A stretch of 49,300 nucleotides of DNA from Bradyrhizobiaceae bacterium (lineage in GTDB: Bacteria > Pseudomonadota > Alphaproteobacteria > Rhizobiales > Xanthobacteraceae), in contig RXJJ01000005.1 in assembly GCA_003963145.1 (NCBI GenBank), positions 104,365 to 153,664 on the forward strand, in the 5' to 3' direction. Below, one piece after another: positions 34,052-42,077 of this stretch (position 1 is its first letter; each line of letters starts with the position of its first letter). The notes beneath the pieces were generated by a model. The model was not told the DNA's origin. It saw only the letters and a program-made list of their open reading frames with translations, and made no database searches. Made by a program: the position numbers and the translations under genes.

Positions 34052-36037
34052 CTACGATTCTTGTTCTGCGCGCTCGTTGTCGGGTCGCTGCGATGCGCTG
34101 AATGCATTCACAGCCAGACTGGCGCGGTCGATCAATGCATCGTGCGCGGCCTGTGCTGGAACTAATGCAGCTTCAATATTCGTCTTGCGAGCGTTAGCCG
34201 CCTTCTGCGCGGCCCCGGCGCGGGTATCCTCGATATCGGCCGCAGCTTTCATGTTCTTCAGGTCAGGGTGAACGCCGTCGCCCTGATTGGGCTGTTCTGG
34301 AGTTCCCAGGTCCCGCACCTTCGCCATGTTGAGCGCGGCACGGGAATTTGTTTCATCCACCTTGGCCTTCTCGCCAGCCATCGCCAATTGCTTGGCGGGA
34401 TCGGGCTGCTCGAAATAACCAAGGATTCGCTTTTTGACGGAATCCGACAATGGCGACAATTCGATCAAAACCTGGGGCGGGATGTTCGCGCCCTTCGACG
34501 CCAACACAGTCAGCGTGTCATAGCTGTCCGCCTGCATGTTGATGGCGTCCGGCCCTTCATCAATGATGATATCGACATCAAGCGAGCCAATCGGATTGGC
34601 CACGACAGGCTGTCCGAACTGGTCCTGCCCCTGCTGGTTGATAGCAACGAAATTCTTGACGCTCTGATCGTCGGTAACGCGAATCCAGCGCTCCCCGGTC
34701 CAATATTTCTGGACGATGTTCCAGATCGCACGGTAAAGGCGCAGCTTCCAGCCGCGATATCCCAAAATATACGGCCCGAGCTCGGCCATGCCGGCCTGCT
34801 GCAATAGCGCAATGGCCCGTCCGCTCTGATTTGTCTGGTCTCCGATCAGGGCTTGATTGGGGCCATAATTGTCAAGCTCGGAGACTGCGTTCTCCATGAG
34901 CTTGAGTTGTCCGGCGAAATCAAATGACTGATCGTCCGCCTTGACCGCCTGAGTCACGTCATTCGTCGGAACGGCAATCACGCCATCCGGCCGCGCCCAT
35001 TCACGCCGCGCCTTTTCGATGTCGGCAACAGCGCCCTGGCTGATAATCAGCCGCCGCGAATTGATCTGATGCAGGGCCTTTGAGCGTCGATGATTGTACT
35101 CGTCTTGCGCCGACTTCATGTTTCGAATGAAGCCGTAGCGGTCTCCGTCCTGATCGACGTTGCAGGAGAACATGATGTACTTGCAAAACGTCTCGCCCTT
35201 ATTGTCGATGAAGTAGCTTTCGCCCTCCATCAATATGGAATAGCCGGTGAAAATGGTCCAACACCATTTCCCCTTCCAGCGATACCAGACCTCAACCAGA
35301 CGAACGAGGCGCTTTGACCCGACTTCAGTGAACCATCGCTTTTCGCGATCAGGATTGGAGCTAAGTTCAGACGAATATGACCCGATGGATTTGAGATCGT
35401 CCGCCTTGTCGGGGAACATCTCAATGGCCTGATCAAGCTCCATCCATTTGCCGACGCCCATGTAAATGGCATCGGAGAAATCGGACCGATAGCAGCGCGG
35501 ATCATAGAAGAACGAGTCGGGCTCAACGATATCAAAAGATACTTCTGGGTCGCCCTCATCACCCTTCGTGATGAGCATTTCAACACCGGCAAGACCATCG
35601 ATTGCTGCCTTGCGTGCGACCTCCGGTGATTTGGCTTTCCACTCCTCCTCATCAAGGACGTAGCGCAGTACGGCGGTAGCCAGCTCCGCGCCCTGATCAT
35701 GCTGAGGAGTGCGAGCATACGCTTTTGGATCTTGCCTCAGTCGCTCTATCAGCCCGACAACGCCGTCGATCTTTCGACCGACGCGGTTGAAAGTAACAAC
35801 CGGTTGTTTGCGCTTGCCTAACGCCTTGATCTGCTCAGAAGTCCACTGAACGCCGTGATAATAGCGCCGTGCGTTTTTCTGTTCTTCGATTTCCTGCGTT
35901 TTATTGAACAGATAGTCGAGGTACGACTTCTTGCAGCGGCCAAGCGGCCAGTATTGTCCTTCTCCTTCACCCGCGTCTGATGCAGACGAGGCCGGCCCAG
36001 AAACCGGCGTCGTGGCTGTCGAATATCCAGTGTCCAA
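34052..36037 (-). CDS. Portal protein, P22 gp1-like
   Basis: A 661-residue portal protein, the ring through which DNA is packaged. Typical parts are YYHGVQWTSEQIKALGKRKQ followed by PVVTFNRVGRKIDGVVGL, VSFDIVEPDSFFYDPRCYRS, YGFIRNMKSAQDEYNHRRSK and GPNQALIGDQTNQSGRAIAL. The length fits the P22 family, including a long helical C-terminal barrel. The start is a TTG directly after the terminase stop with GGATGA before it; no ATG is available near the N-terminus. It probably depends on coupling. Confidence 0.9.
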   Translation of the reverse strand: MDTGYSTATTPVSGPASSASDAGEGEGQYWPLGRCKKSYLDYLFNKTQEIEEQKNARRYYHGVQWTSEQIKALGKRKQPVVTFNRVGRKIDGVVGLIERLRQDPKAYARTPQHDQGAELATAVLRYVLDEEEWKAKSPEVARKAAIDGLAGVEMLITKGDEGDPEVSFDIVEPDSFFYDPRCYRSDFSDAIYMGVGKWMELDQAIEMFPDKADDLKSIGSYSSELSSNPDREKRWFTEVGSKRLVRLVEVWYRWKGKWCWTIFTGYSILMEGESYFIDNKGETFCKYIMFSCNVDQDGDRYGFIRNMKSAQDEYNHRRSKALHQINSRRLIISQGAVADIEKARREWARPDGVIAVPTNDVTQAVKADDQSFDFAGQLKLMENAVSELDNYGPNQALIGDQTNQSGRAIALLQQAGMAELGPYILGYRGWKLRLYRAIWNIVQKYWTGERWIRVTDDQSVKNFVAINQQGQDQFGQPVVANPIGSLDVDIIIDEGPDAINMQADSYDTLTVLASKGANIPPQVLIELSPLSDSVKKRILGYFEQPDPAKQLAMAGEKAKVDETNSRAALNMAKVRDLGTPEQPNQGDGVHPDLKNMKAAADIEDTRAGAAQKAANARKTNIEAALVPAQAAHDALIDRASLAVNAFSASQRPDNERAEQES

Positions 36038-37513
36038 TTAGTAAGTCATCCATTCGTCTGTCGCGGGGTCATCTTCAAGAGGGGCGTAGCCGGTTTCATT
36101 GCGCTTTTCTGAATCAACCATTGGCTTGAGCCATGGGCGCGACATGCACGCATAGCGCCAGTCGTCCGCCGCGTGATCTTCCATGTCCGTGTCTAAATCT
36201 TCCGGGCGCGACGTGTCGTGCTGCAAAACAGGAATCGTGCGAATGCTGTCTACACAGTTATTGAAACAGACAATCATCGGATGGCCATTGAGGTCGCCAA
36301 TCATGCGCGACCGCATTTGATCCCAGCCGCCCATTGCGCCCTTACCGGGAACGCGCGCATTGTCCGCCGGACGGAACACAACCTTGTAACCGCCCCTGCC
36401 GTTCTGGCCCGAGGCCAGCATCATGCGCTCGTGGATAGACGGTCCGCCGTCCTCCCGGAACGCGCTCGGATCAAGCACGCCGTATGCGAATTGCTCATCG
36501 CCAGCACGCTCGGCCAACCCAAGACCGACCTGCTCGGCAGTTAAGCGCAGCCCGACATTCGGCTTGCCGCGCTGGCATCCATACCATTCGCGATACCGAA
36601 CCAAGCACCCGCGCGGGAGAAGAGGACCGCCGTCAGTTTGATAGTCGTCGCCAGCAATGGCCCACCAACCGAAACTGAACGGGCTTGCTGAGCCCCAATC
36701 CCCCGAACGAAACCGAGTCCAGTCTTTCGGTATCTCAAACGGCCTAATGACGTGGCGCGAAGATTCCCAGCAATCGAAGAAAGCGCCCTCAATGACCGAC
36801 CAGTCCCCATCCAGCCACGCCTTAACAAGCTCAACAGAACCGGAGGCCCGCAACTGCGCAACATAATCGCCGCCCAGATATTTGTTGTCTCCGACCCGAG
36901 ACGGGATGTAAACCCGCTCAAGTCCGCTAAGTTGGTCCTTGATGATCGAATATCCAGCGGGCGCTGGATCGATGTATCGTGCCCGCACCCATTGATGGCC
37001 GGGACCGCCTGGATTTCCAGTCGCGCGGAATCCAACCGGAACGCCAGCGCCGGACCTCAACGTAGCAAGTAACTTCAGGATCGGTCGGTCAGATGGAAAG
37101 TTGCCGATCTCCTCAACATACACTCGCGTATAGCTATGGCCCTGATATGCCTCTGCGTCAGCATCACGCTCAAGATACGCAAACCGTAATCGAGCTCCGT
37201 CCGGGGCTCGCCACATCTTATCCTGTTCGTGAAACTTCCAGCCAAGTGGCGCGTAAATCGCCTTCGACCGCTCGATAGTTTCGATCAGTTCTGTTCGCTG
37301 CCGGCGAATCATAAGCCCAATGGCATGCTCGCCATAAGCATCGGCGTGTTCTAGAAAATCACCCAGAACGCCGTCTGTCTTGCCGCCGCCACGCGCGCCA
37401 CCAAAGAAGACCTCAAATACCGGGCAACTGATGAGAGACTGTTGCGGCCCAGGTTGGGCCTGCCAGATCGTCTCTAGTGGGCCGTCTGTTGCGGCCGCTG
37501 CTGATCCAGCCAT
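36038..37513 (-). CDS. Terminase large subunit
   Basis: A 491-residue packaging motor. The ATPase domain has Walker A GGARGGGKT (about 38-46), Walker B TRVYVEEIGNF and a coupling motif GFRATGNPGG. The C-terminal nuclease domain has acidic residues in SGDWGSASPF, YGVLDPSAF and DMEDHAADDWRYA. It follows the small subunit with a 40-base overlap and abuts the portal gene. Packaging type (cos or headful) cannot be told here. Confidence 0.93.
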   Translation of the reverse strand: MAGSAAAATDGPLETIWQAQPGPQQSLISCPVFEVFFGGARGGGKTDGVLGDFLEHADAYGEHAIGLMIRRQRTELIETIERSKAIYAPLGWKFHEQDKMWRAPDGARLRFAYLERDADAEAYQGHSYTRVYVEEIGNFPSDRPILKLLATLRSGAGVPVGFRATGNPGGPGHQWVRARYIDPAPAGYSIIKDQLSGLERVYIPSRVGDNKYLGGDYVAQLRASGSVELVKAWLDGDWSVIEGAFFDCWESSRHVIRPFEIPKDWTRFRSGDWGSASPFSFGWWAIAGDDYQTDGGPLLPRGCLVRYREWYGCQRGKPNVGLRLTAEQVGLGLAERAGDEQFAYGVLDPSAFREDGGPSIHERMMLASGQNGRGGYKVVFRPADNARVPGKGAMGGWDQMRSRMIGDLNGHPMIVCFNNCVDSIRTIPVLQHDTSRPEDLDTDMEDHAADDWRYACMSRPWLKPMVDSEKRNETGYAPLEDDPATDEWMTY

Positions 37514-37764
37514 TCCTCAGTCGAGTTTGCCTTGCTCGGGACGCGAGCCACGTAACGGTGCAGGACCTCAGTGGTGTTTTCTGCCGCTGACAAGTCCGGC
37601 ATGACCTTGCGAAGCAACCCAAGCCCAGCGCTAACCTGGGTCGCGCTCATTTCCCGCTTGCCTTCGACATGTTCAACCAGAGCGTTGAGAATATTGCTAT
37701 TTTGTATTTTAACCCGATGCTCATCAGACATGACAAAACCGGGCTTTCGTCCTCTAACGCTCAT
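37474..37764 (-). CDS. Terminase small subunit-like protein
   Basis: A 96-residue protein opening MSVRGRKPGFVMSDEHRVKI, with SATQVSAGLGLLRKVMPDL; this pattern is shared by small proteins just before terminase large genes in alphaproteobacterial phages. It likely recognises the packaging site. The ATG overlaps the upstream stop (ATGA), and its 3' end overlaps the large-subunit gene by 40 bases. Confidence 0.7.
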   Translation of the reverse strand: MSVRGRKPGFVMSDEHRVKIQNSNILNALVEHVEGKREMSATQVSAGLGLLRKVMPDLSAAENTTEVLHRYVARVPSKANSTEEWLDQQRPQQTAH

Positions 37765-37952
37765 GCACAATCACTCGGAGGCGCGACAAATTTGTCATCA
37801 TGAAGCAACACAATTTTTCCCTCAGATGAGGCGATAATGGATTCAATCGGTTCTGCCGGAAGCACTGGTTCCGATAAGGTTACGCGCGAATAAGTCGGGT
37901 CGGTTGCTGCCATGCCGAATACAACGCCGTAAACCACGTTATCGGAACTCAT
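37761..37952 (-). CDS. Hypothetical phage protein
   Basis: A 63-residue protein (MSSDNVVYGVVFGMAATDPT...) with no recognised family. The ATG at 37952 overlaps the end of a 29-residue peptide gene, which would couple them; an ATG at 37973 is an alternative. It overlaps the terminase small subunit by ATGA. Confidence 0.5.
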   Translation of the reverse strand: MSSDNVVYGVVFGMAATDPTYSRVTLSEPVLPAEPIESIIASSEGKIVLLHDDKFVAPPSDCA

Positions 37953-38028
37953 CGATAAGCTGCCAGTCGGCATGAGCCATTGCCGTGTGCGTGAGCTCGA
38001 TAAAGCCCCAATGGCTGAAGGATCTCAT
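37939..38028 (-). CDS. 29-residue peptide linking two genes
   Basis: Encodes MRSFSHWGFIELTHTAMAHA and nine more residues ending DEFR. The ATG overlaps the stop of the preceding small membrane protein (ATGA), and its last 14 bases overlap the next gene. It may be a real micropeptide or simply a coupler that carries ribosomes to the next start. Confidence 0.4.
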   Translation of the reverse strand: MRSFSHWGFIELTHTAMAHADWQLIDEFR

Positions 38029-38156
38029 GGCGCCATATCCACTACGGTGATAACCACAAGCATGACGATGCAGAGTCCTATGATGGCTTGGGCCGGTTCG
38101 ATCATTTGAATGGGCTCGGACGATTCACTCCACCGAAAGACATCCGGCTCCCACAT
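38025..38156 (-). CDS. 43-residue single-span membrane protein
   Basis: A polar N-terminus (MWEPDVFRWSESSEPIQMIE) is followed by one membrane span (AQAIIGLCIVMLVVITVV). No clear Shine-Dalgarno is seen. It is the first gene after the terminator at 38229-38259 and lies ahead of the terminase genes. Function unknown. Confidence 0.5.
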   Translation of the reverse strand: MWEPDVFRWSESSEPIQMIEPAQAIIGLCIVMLVVITVVDMAP

Positions 38157-38228
38157 GCTTAGGGGAATGATCGCTATTGTGGAGCGATGACAGGATGGAA
38201 TGAACCGTCCGAAGGGAATTCGGATATG

Positions 38229-38259
38229 AAAAACCCGCAAACGGATCGCTCCGCGCGGG
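38229..38259 (-). terminator. Terminator before the packaging block
   Basis: On the minus strand CCCGC pairs with GCGGG with an inner CGGA/TCCG stem, followed by UUUUUCAU. It separates the DUF6362 gene from the packaging genes and could be the site of late antitermination. Confidence 0.75.
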
Positions 38260-38282
38260 CATAATTCCCCACCTTATTCGGG

Positions 38283-38320
38283 GATGGGCAAAATATGCCA
38301 CACATGCCACATGTTAAAAA
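38283..38320 (-). promoter_or_regulatory. Possible late promoter region with direct repeats
   Basis: The minus strand reads TTTAAC, 17 bases, then TATTTT, a weak sigma70-like pair. The spacer holds two copies of ATGCCACA in direct repeat on the plus strand, a possible activator site. It lies just upstream of the terminator at 38229-38259, as P22/lambda late promoters do. Weak evidence. Confidence 0.3.
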
Positions 38321-38353
38321 GGACTATTTTCTTAAACTTTGGCAATGTATGGG

Positions 38354-38821
38354 TCACACGGCGTGATCCACTACCATAGCTAGATTCGGTGTGAATGCTT
38401 TCCCATTTTGGCTGCCGTTGGCTTTCCACCAGGCGTAGAGCAATGCGTCCTTGTAGCGCCGGGCGGCTGTCTCATCCGATTTGCCGATACGCTGGCCCAT
38501 TTGCTTGAAGGAAAACCCAAACGACCGGCTCACGATCAGCCGCAGATCGGGTGCCTCCATTCCCCTCACCCATTCGAGCGCGTTCAGGCAATCGGAGACA
38601 TCGAACGCCGAGGGCCTGAATCGCGGCATGGTCGCTTCTGTATAGCCATATGCTTCATTGGACAGGTGCACTACGTCAGGCCATGCCTGTTGATTGAAAA
38701 ACCGCCGATCCGGATCGGGAAGCGCTCGAAGGGTTTTGAGCGCGCGAAGCAGCCGGCGCTCGACATCGATAATGTCGATTGTCTCAATGATACGCTTACT
38801 GACTCTGCCACGAATGTTCAT
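38354..38821 (-). CDS. DUF6362-like phage DNA-binding protein
   Basis: A 155-residue protein with FKQMGQRIGKSDETAARRYKDAL, a helix-turn-helix near the C-terminus, and an N-terminal helical part. It resembles DUF6362 proteins, which lie ahead of terminase genes in many alphaproteobacterial phages. A role as late-gene activator is possible because it is the last gene before the late terminator and block; this is inference. Confidence 0.65.
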   Translation of the reverse strand: MNIRGRVSKRIIETIDIIDVERRLLRALKTLRALPDPDRRFFNQQAWPDVVHLSNEAYGYTEATMPRFRPSAFDVSDCLNALEWVRGMEAPDLRLIVSRSFGFSFKQMGQRIGKSDETAARRYKDALLYAWWKANGSQNGKAFTPNLAMVVDHAV

Positions 38822-38832
38822 GGATAGCCTCC

Positions 38833-39288
38833 CTACGATGCCGTGCTAGGGCCGATCCCAGCGCGCAGTTTCTCAACCAGGTCTTTCAACCCATCGCCAA
38901 CTCGTTGCGTCTCTCCGGCTGTTCGTTTCGGCGTATTATCCGCGCGCTGTTCACGAAGCTTCTTGGCCTCAGCCTCGCGAAACCGCAGCGGCCACATGTA
39001 GCGCTCACATTCCTCGCGGACCTCGGCAACACTCGGCAACCACTTCAAGCGGCTCGGCAGGCCGGAGCGCGGATCGGTCACGGTCTCAATCACTGGCTGC
39101 GGGTATTCGGAAAGCACCGCTGTCACCGCCGCAACGTAAATTTCAGGATCATTCGCTTCCTGCTTGCGGTAGCATCCGAACATCATCCCGGCTCTCAACG
39201 ACGCGAAGCCCTCCGGGGCGGGGACCAAAAGAGATTCCAGCCGCTGCTTGGCGTTGAGCAATGCTGGCAAGGCTTTCTGATTTTCCAT
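38833..39288 (-). CDS. Phage replication-associated protein, overlaps the initiator gene
   Basis: A 151-residue protein with FGCYRKQEANDPEIYVAAVT and DPRSGLPSRLKWLPSVAEVR, a pattern seen in proteins that follow phage replication initiators. The ATG at 39288 gives an overlap of 140 bases with the initiator gene in another frame. In the overlap this frame has the higher third-position GC, so it is probably coding. A shorter start at 39189 is possible. Perhaps a helicase-loader-like partner; function is not known. Confidence 0.65.
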   Translation of the reverse strand: MENQKALPALLNAKQRLESLLVPAPEGFASLRAGMMFGCYRKQEANDPEIYVAAVTAVLSEYPQPVIETVTDPRSGLPSRLKWLPSVAEVREECERYMWPLRFREAEAKKLREQRADNTPKRTAGETQRVGDGLKDLVEKLRAGIGPSTAS

Positions 39289-40018
39289 TTGCAATCTCGG
39301 CGGGCTGATCGGTCCAGCGTTCCTGGTTGATGAAAGTTTCAGGGTTGAGCCACGGCCTGTCAGGCGGTTTGGTGCGCATGTAGCGATCAAGGCCGTCCAT
39401 CAATTCCCGCCAACTCACGCCACGAAGCCGGATGCGATCAAGCTTCAGCAACGCTTTCGGTTTGCCGACCTTGTGCGGATATTTCGTCCAGAACTGGATT
39501 CGGTAGTCCGCCGGCCAGTCGTCGAGCGCGGGCTCGGGCTCTGCAGGCAAAAGCGCGCTCGCGCGCGTTTCTTCCTTTCCCTTCCCTTCCAATTCCTTTC
39601 CCTTCCCTTCCCCTTGTGCACGCTTAAGGGGCGTGCCGCACGCGTCATCCACGCGTGGCTCACGCGTCAAGATATTGTTTTCATTGATGGGAGGGAGTTT
39701 GGATTCTTGTTCACGGTTATTGATGATCTGATGATCGCCCCACGATGGAATGCAGCCGTATTCCTTGCCGTCCACCTCATATTTGAGGACGAATCCACGC
39801 GAGGCCAACGCGTCAAGCACGCGTGAAAAATCGACATCATCATAAGGGAGGCAATCGAGCTTTAACGCCCGTGGCGACCAAGCAAATCGCCCCTCCCGAT
39901 CACAGGCAGTCCATAACCCCGCGTAGGCGAGACGAAGTGGCAGATTTTCTTCGCGCTCGGCTTCGTACAGGACTTCGTGGCGGAAAAATTCCGGCTTTAT
40001 GGTGCGGATTCGTGCCAT
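39149..40018 (-). CDS. Phage replication initiator-like protein
   Basis: A 289-residue protein opening MARIRTIKPEFFRHEVLYEA, typical of phage replication proteins with an N-terminal winged helix (LRLAYAGLWTACDREGRFAW, CIPSWGDHQIINNREQ). A charged linker with two EGKGKE repeats follows, then a DnaD-like helical region (FWTKYPHKVGKPKALLKLDR, YMRTKPPDRPWLNPETFINQ). Short iteron-like repeats lie inside the gene, as the lambda origin lies inside gene O. It probably binds these to start replication. Confidence 0.75.
   Translation of the reverse strand: MARIRTIKPEFFRHEVLYEAEREENLPLRLAYAGLWTACDREGRFAWSPRALKLDCLPYDDVDFSRVLDALASRGFVLKYEVDGKEYGCIPSWGDHQIINNREQESKLPPINENNILTREPRVDDACGTPLKRAQGEGKGKELEGKGKEETRASALLPAEPEPALDDWPADYRIQFWTKYPHKVGKPKALLKLDRIRLRGVSWRELMDGLDRYMRTKPPDRPWLNPETFINQERWTDQPAEIANGKSESLASIAQRQAAAGISFGPRPGGLRVVESRDDVRMLPQAGSE
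39639..39824. repeat. Iteron-like ACGCGT repeats, candidate replication origin
   Basis: ACGCGT palindromes start at 39640, 39651 and 39662 (exactly 11 bases apart) and again at 39808 and 39819 (also 11 apart). The 11-base period does not match codons, so the repeats fall in different reading frames and are not a protein repeat. AT-rich sequence lies between the clusters. Next to them (39569-39612) is a pyrimidine-rich double repeat on the plus strand. The origin role is inference. Confidence 0.55.
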
Positions 40019-40762
40019 CTACTGCGTCCCCATTACGCAGGCCATTTTCCGTTTTGGTGCGCGAGTTTTTCGATAATGCGCTGGCACGATAATGAAACCT
40101 GGTTTAGGCTTTGGCTGCTCAAGGCACAGATCAATCAGCGCAGCCAGATCTTCCTCAACCCTCGCGAGCCTCGCAGCAACATCGGGCGTGATCTGCGGTG
40201 CCATAGCAAGCCCGCGCAGTTCATCTTCCATCACATTAAAGGCGGTGAGATATTTGACCTTCCATTCGGCCGCAGCGGAGCCAGTAAAGCCCATCGCGAT
40301 ATAAGAAAAACCATCGCGCGTAAGGTCAAAGCAGCGCTGTTCCTTGTTCTGCTCATTCAAATAGGAGGACGGCGTAAAATTGCGCCGTCCGAATTCGCCC
40401 AATTCCAGCAAGGCATTATCAATGGATCGCAATACATCCTTGTGATGCTTCCCAAAATGGTCCGCCAAATTGCGGCTATTGCAAAAAAATTGCCCCCCTC
40501 TCAAGAAAATCAGGGGATCGGCGTGAACGCTAAACGACTCGTCGTTCAAAAAGCCGTCGGATCGAAGTAGTCTTCTGATATCGCTTCGAACATTCAGTGG
40601 CGCGCGGCGGTCAGATGGCGTCGCGGCTGTATAATACGTGCGCTCACGTCCCCCGTGTTCCCACTTGATTGCAACGTGCTTCCCGCCATGCTCAACTTTT
40701 GCGGCGATGCCGCACGCCTGCAATTCGGAAAGCGCGGATTCAATGCAATCATTCGTAATCAT
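40019..40762 (-). CDS. Rha family phage regulatory protein
   Basis: A 247-residue protein. The middle (NSRNLADHFGKHHKDVLRSI ... RNFTPSSYLNEQNKEQRCFD ... LTRDGFSYIAMGFTGSAA) is the Rha (pRha) domain, a phage regulator that interferes with infection in strains lacking host factors and often acts as an antirepressor-like switch. The first 70 residues form an extra domain (GIAAKVEHGGKHVAIKWEHG). It overlaps the VRR-NUC stop by ATGA and lies in the replication block. Confidence 0.88.
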   Translation of the reverse strand: MITNDCIESALSELQACGIAAKVEHGGKHVAIKWEHGGRERTYYTAATPSDRRAPLNVRSDIRRLLRSDGFLNDESFSVHADPLIFLRGGQFFCNSRNLADHFGKHHKDVLRSIDNALLELGEFGRRNFTPSSYLNEQNKEQRCFDLTRDGFSYIAMGFTGSAAAEWKVKYLTAFNVMEDELRGLAMAPQITPDVAARLARVEEDLAALIDLCLEQPKPKPGFIIVPAHYRKTRAPKRKMACVMGTQ

Positions 40763-41133
40763 GCTGCAATCCCCCTCTGCTTAACCAAGCCCCACGCCTT
40801 CACCTGAGCAATGCAATCATCAAGGCCGTAAGAAACGGCGCAGTCCACGCCAGCCTCGCGCAGCGCCCCCAGCGCCAGCATTTGCGAGGGTGATAGCCTC
40901 CCCTTCGGCTTATCGTTCTTAATTTCGAGAGCGAACGTCTTGCCTTTGTGGATCAGCATGAGATCGGGCATGCCGGCGACCTGCCCCATTCGATTCAAGA
41001 TCGTTCCGATGAAGGGCGATGAATTGACGCCCTGCGGAATGTGGAAATAGAAAAGCCCGTCGATTCCGGCCTGAGCTAGATAGGCAACAAAAGCGATCTG
41101 GATTTGCTGCTCGGGATGGGATTTGCGGGTCAT
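40759..41133 (-). CDS. VRR-NUC domain nuclease
   Basis: A 124-residue minimal VRR-NUC enzyme of the PD-(D/E)xK type. Catalytic motifs are GMPDLMLIHKGKTFALEIKN (D ... E-x-K) and an earlier Q in HPEQQIQIAF; SPSQMLALGALREAGVDCAV is the typical C-terminal part. Such stand-alone proteins may cut branched DNA (Holliday junctions) during phage replication. ATGA overlaps link it to both neighbours. Confidence 0.9.
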   Translation of the reverse strand: MTRKSHPEQQIQIAFVAYLAQAGIDGLFYFHIPQGVNSSPFIGTILNRMGQVAGMPDLMLIHKGKTFALEIKNDKPKGRLSPSQMLALGALREAGVDCAVSYGLDDCIAQVKAWGLVKQRGIAA

Positions 41134-41618
41134 CGCAACCCCAAATCTGTTTCAATTGAGCGCACGTCTGCGCGGATTTTTGGATCTGTTTCGATCAGTT
41201 TTGAGATCAGACGAACGCCGTGTAAAATCGTGGTATGGTCCTTCCCGGCAAATTCACGGCCGATCATGGGAAGCGAAGCGCCCGTGTGGGTCTTGGCAAG
41301 GTAGTAAGCGACCTGACGTGGACGGACCACGGCACGGGTTCGGCGGCTGGCGATTAGATCAACCAAGCTCATATTGTAGTGAGCGCAAACCGCGTGGCGT
41401 ATTTCCTTGATCGTGGGGATATCGTCTTCCGATCGCTCAATGCAAAATGAGTCCAGCAGCCGCCATGCCGTTTTGAAAACAGCGTTAGGAACATTTGGTT
41501 TTGGCGACCTGCGGGTCGCGGTAAGCGACGGGCGAGGAATGGCGCCTAGACGAATTAACCTGGCTTGGCGCTCGCGATATGCAGCCGGGTCCAGAATGAT
41601 TTCCCGGTGAAGATTCAT
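41130..41618 (-). CDS. DnaA domain IV-like protein without ATPase domain
   Basis: A 162-residue protein whose C-terminal 90 residues match DnaA domain IV: IKEIRHAVCAHYNMSLVDLI, RRTRAVVRPRQVAYYLAKTH, and MIGREFAGKDHTTILHGVRL, the DnaA signature with its DHTTI DNA-contact loop. The AAA+ domain is absent; the first 60 residues are unrelated. It could bind DnaA boxes on host or phage DNA to recruit or divert replication. The ATG at 41618 overlaps the upstream stop (ATGA). Confidence 0.88.
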   Translation of the reverse strand: MNLHREIILDPAAYRERQARLIRLGAIPRPSLTATRRSPKPNVPNAVFKTAWRLLDSFCIERSEDDIPTIKEIRHAVCAHYNMSLVDLIASRRTRAVVRPRQVAYYLAKTHTGASLPMIGREFAGKDHTTILHGVRLISKLIETDPKIRADVRSIETDLGLR

Positions 41619-41743
41619 GGCCCGATCACCCCGAGAATTGAAAGCCAGCCAAGAAAGACCACGGTGAAAACAAATCCCAGCGGGACAACGACCGCCGCAA
41701 AGTCCCATGCGTATTGTCTAAGCGGAGGCATTGGTGTTCTCAT
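41615..41743 (-). CDS. 42-residue single-span membrane peptide
   Basis: Encodes a short polar start (MRTPMPPLRQYAWDFAAV) and one membrane span (VVPLGFVFTVVFLGWLSILG). It overlaps both neighbours by ATGA, so it is embedded in the operon. Function unknown; a membrane peptide between replication genes is unusual. Confidence 0.6.
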   Translation of the reverse strand: MRTPMPPLRQYAWDFAAVVVPLGFVFTVVFLGWLSILGVIGP

Positions 41744-42054
41744 TTTTCTGTAATGGGCGGGGCGGCCGTTGCGGCCTCGAAGTATTTACAGGCTGGCGTG
41801 GCGTGGGGGATGAGACCCCCCGCTTGACTGCAAAGCGCCGAATACTTGGTGCAACGCGCCGGCTTCAAAGAGCCGCCATTCATGCCGCGCTTGGCGTAGT
41901 AGCGCTTGGCATGATCAAAGAAAGTACATTCGCGGCAGGTTGAATTCTTAGGGCCAGTACCGGCCCAATAAGCCATCCCCGCTGGCGTCCTAGAGACGTA
42001 TTCTGCGAGCTTTGGATTGGGGCGCGTAAGATGCATCGAAATGGAGTCAGACAT
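41740..42054 (-). CDS. Cysteine-rich phage protein
   Basis: A 104-residue protein with cysteines in NSTCRECTFFDHAKRYYAKR, ARCTKYSALC and TPACKYF, which could bind zinc. No family is recognised. Its stop overlaps the membrane peptide start. It lies 23 bases after the HTH-like gene. Confidence 0.65.
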   Translation of the reverse strand: MSDSISMHLTRPNPKLAEYVSRTPAGMAYWAGTGPKNSTCRECTFFDHAKRYYAKRGMNGGSLKPARCTKYSALCSQAGGLIPHATPACKYFEAATAAPPITEK

Positions 42055-42077
42055 TGTGCATTTCCCCCTTCTTCAAT

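Noticed and set aside
39569-39612. Pyrimidine-rich repeat read as a protein repeat only (EGKGKE)
   Set aside because: It does encode two short charged repeats, but the flanking ACGCGT sites with 11-base period argue for a DNA-level role, so it is treated as part of the candidate origin rather than as a domain.
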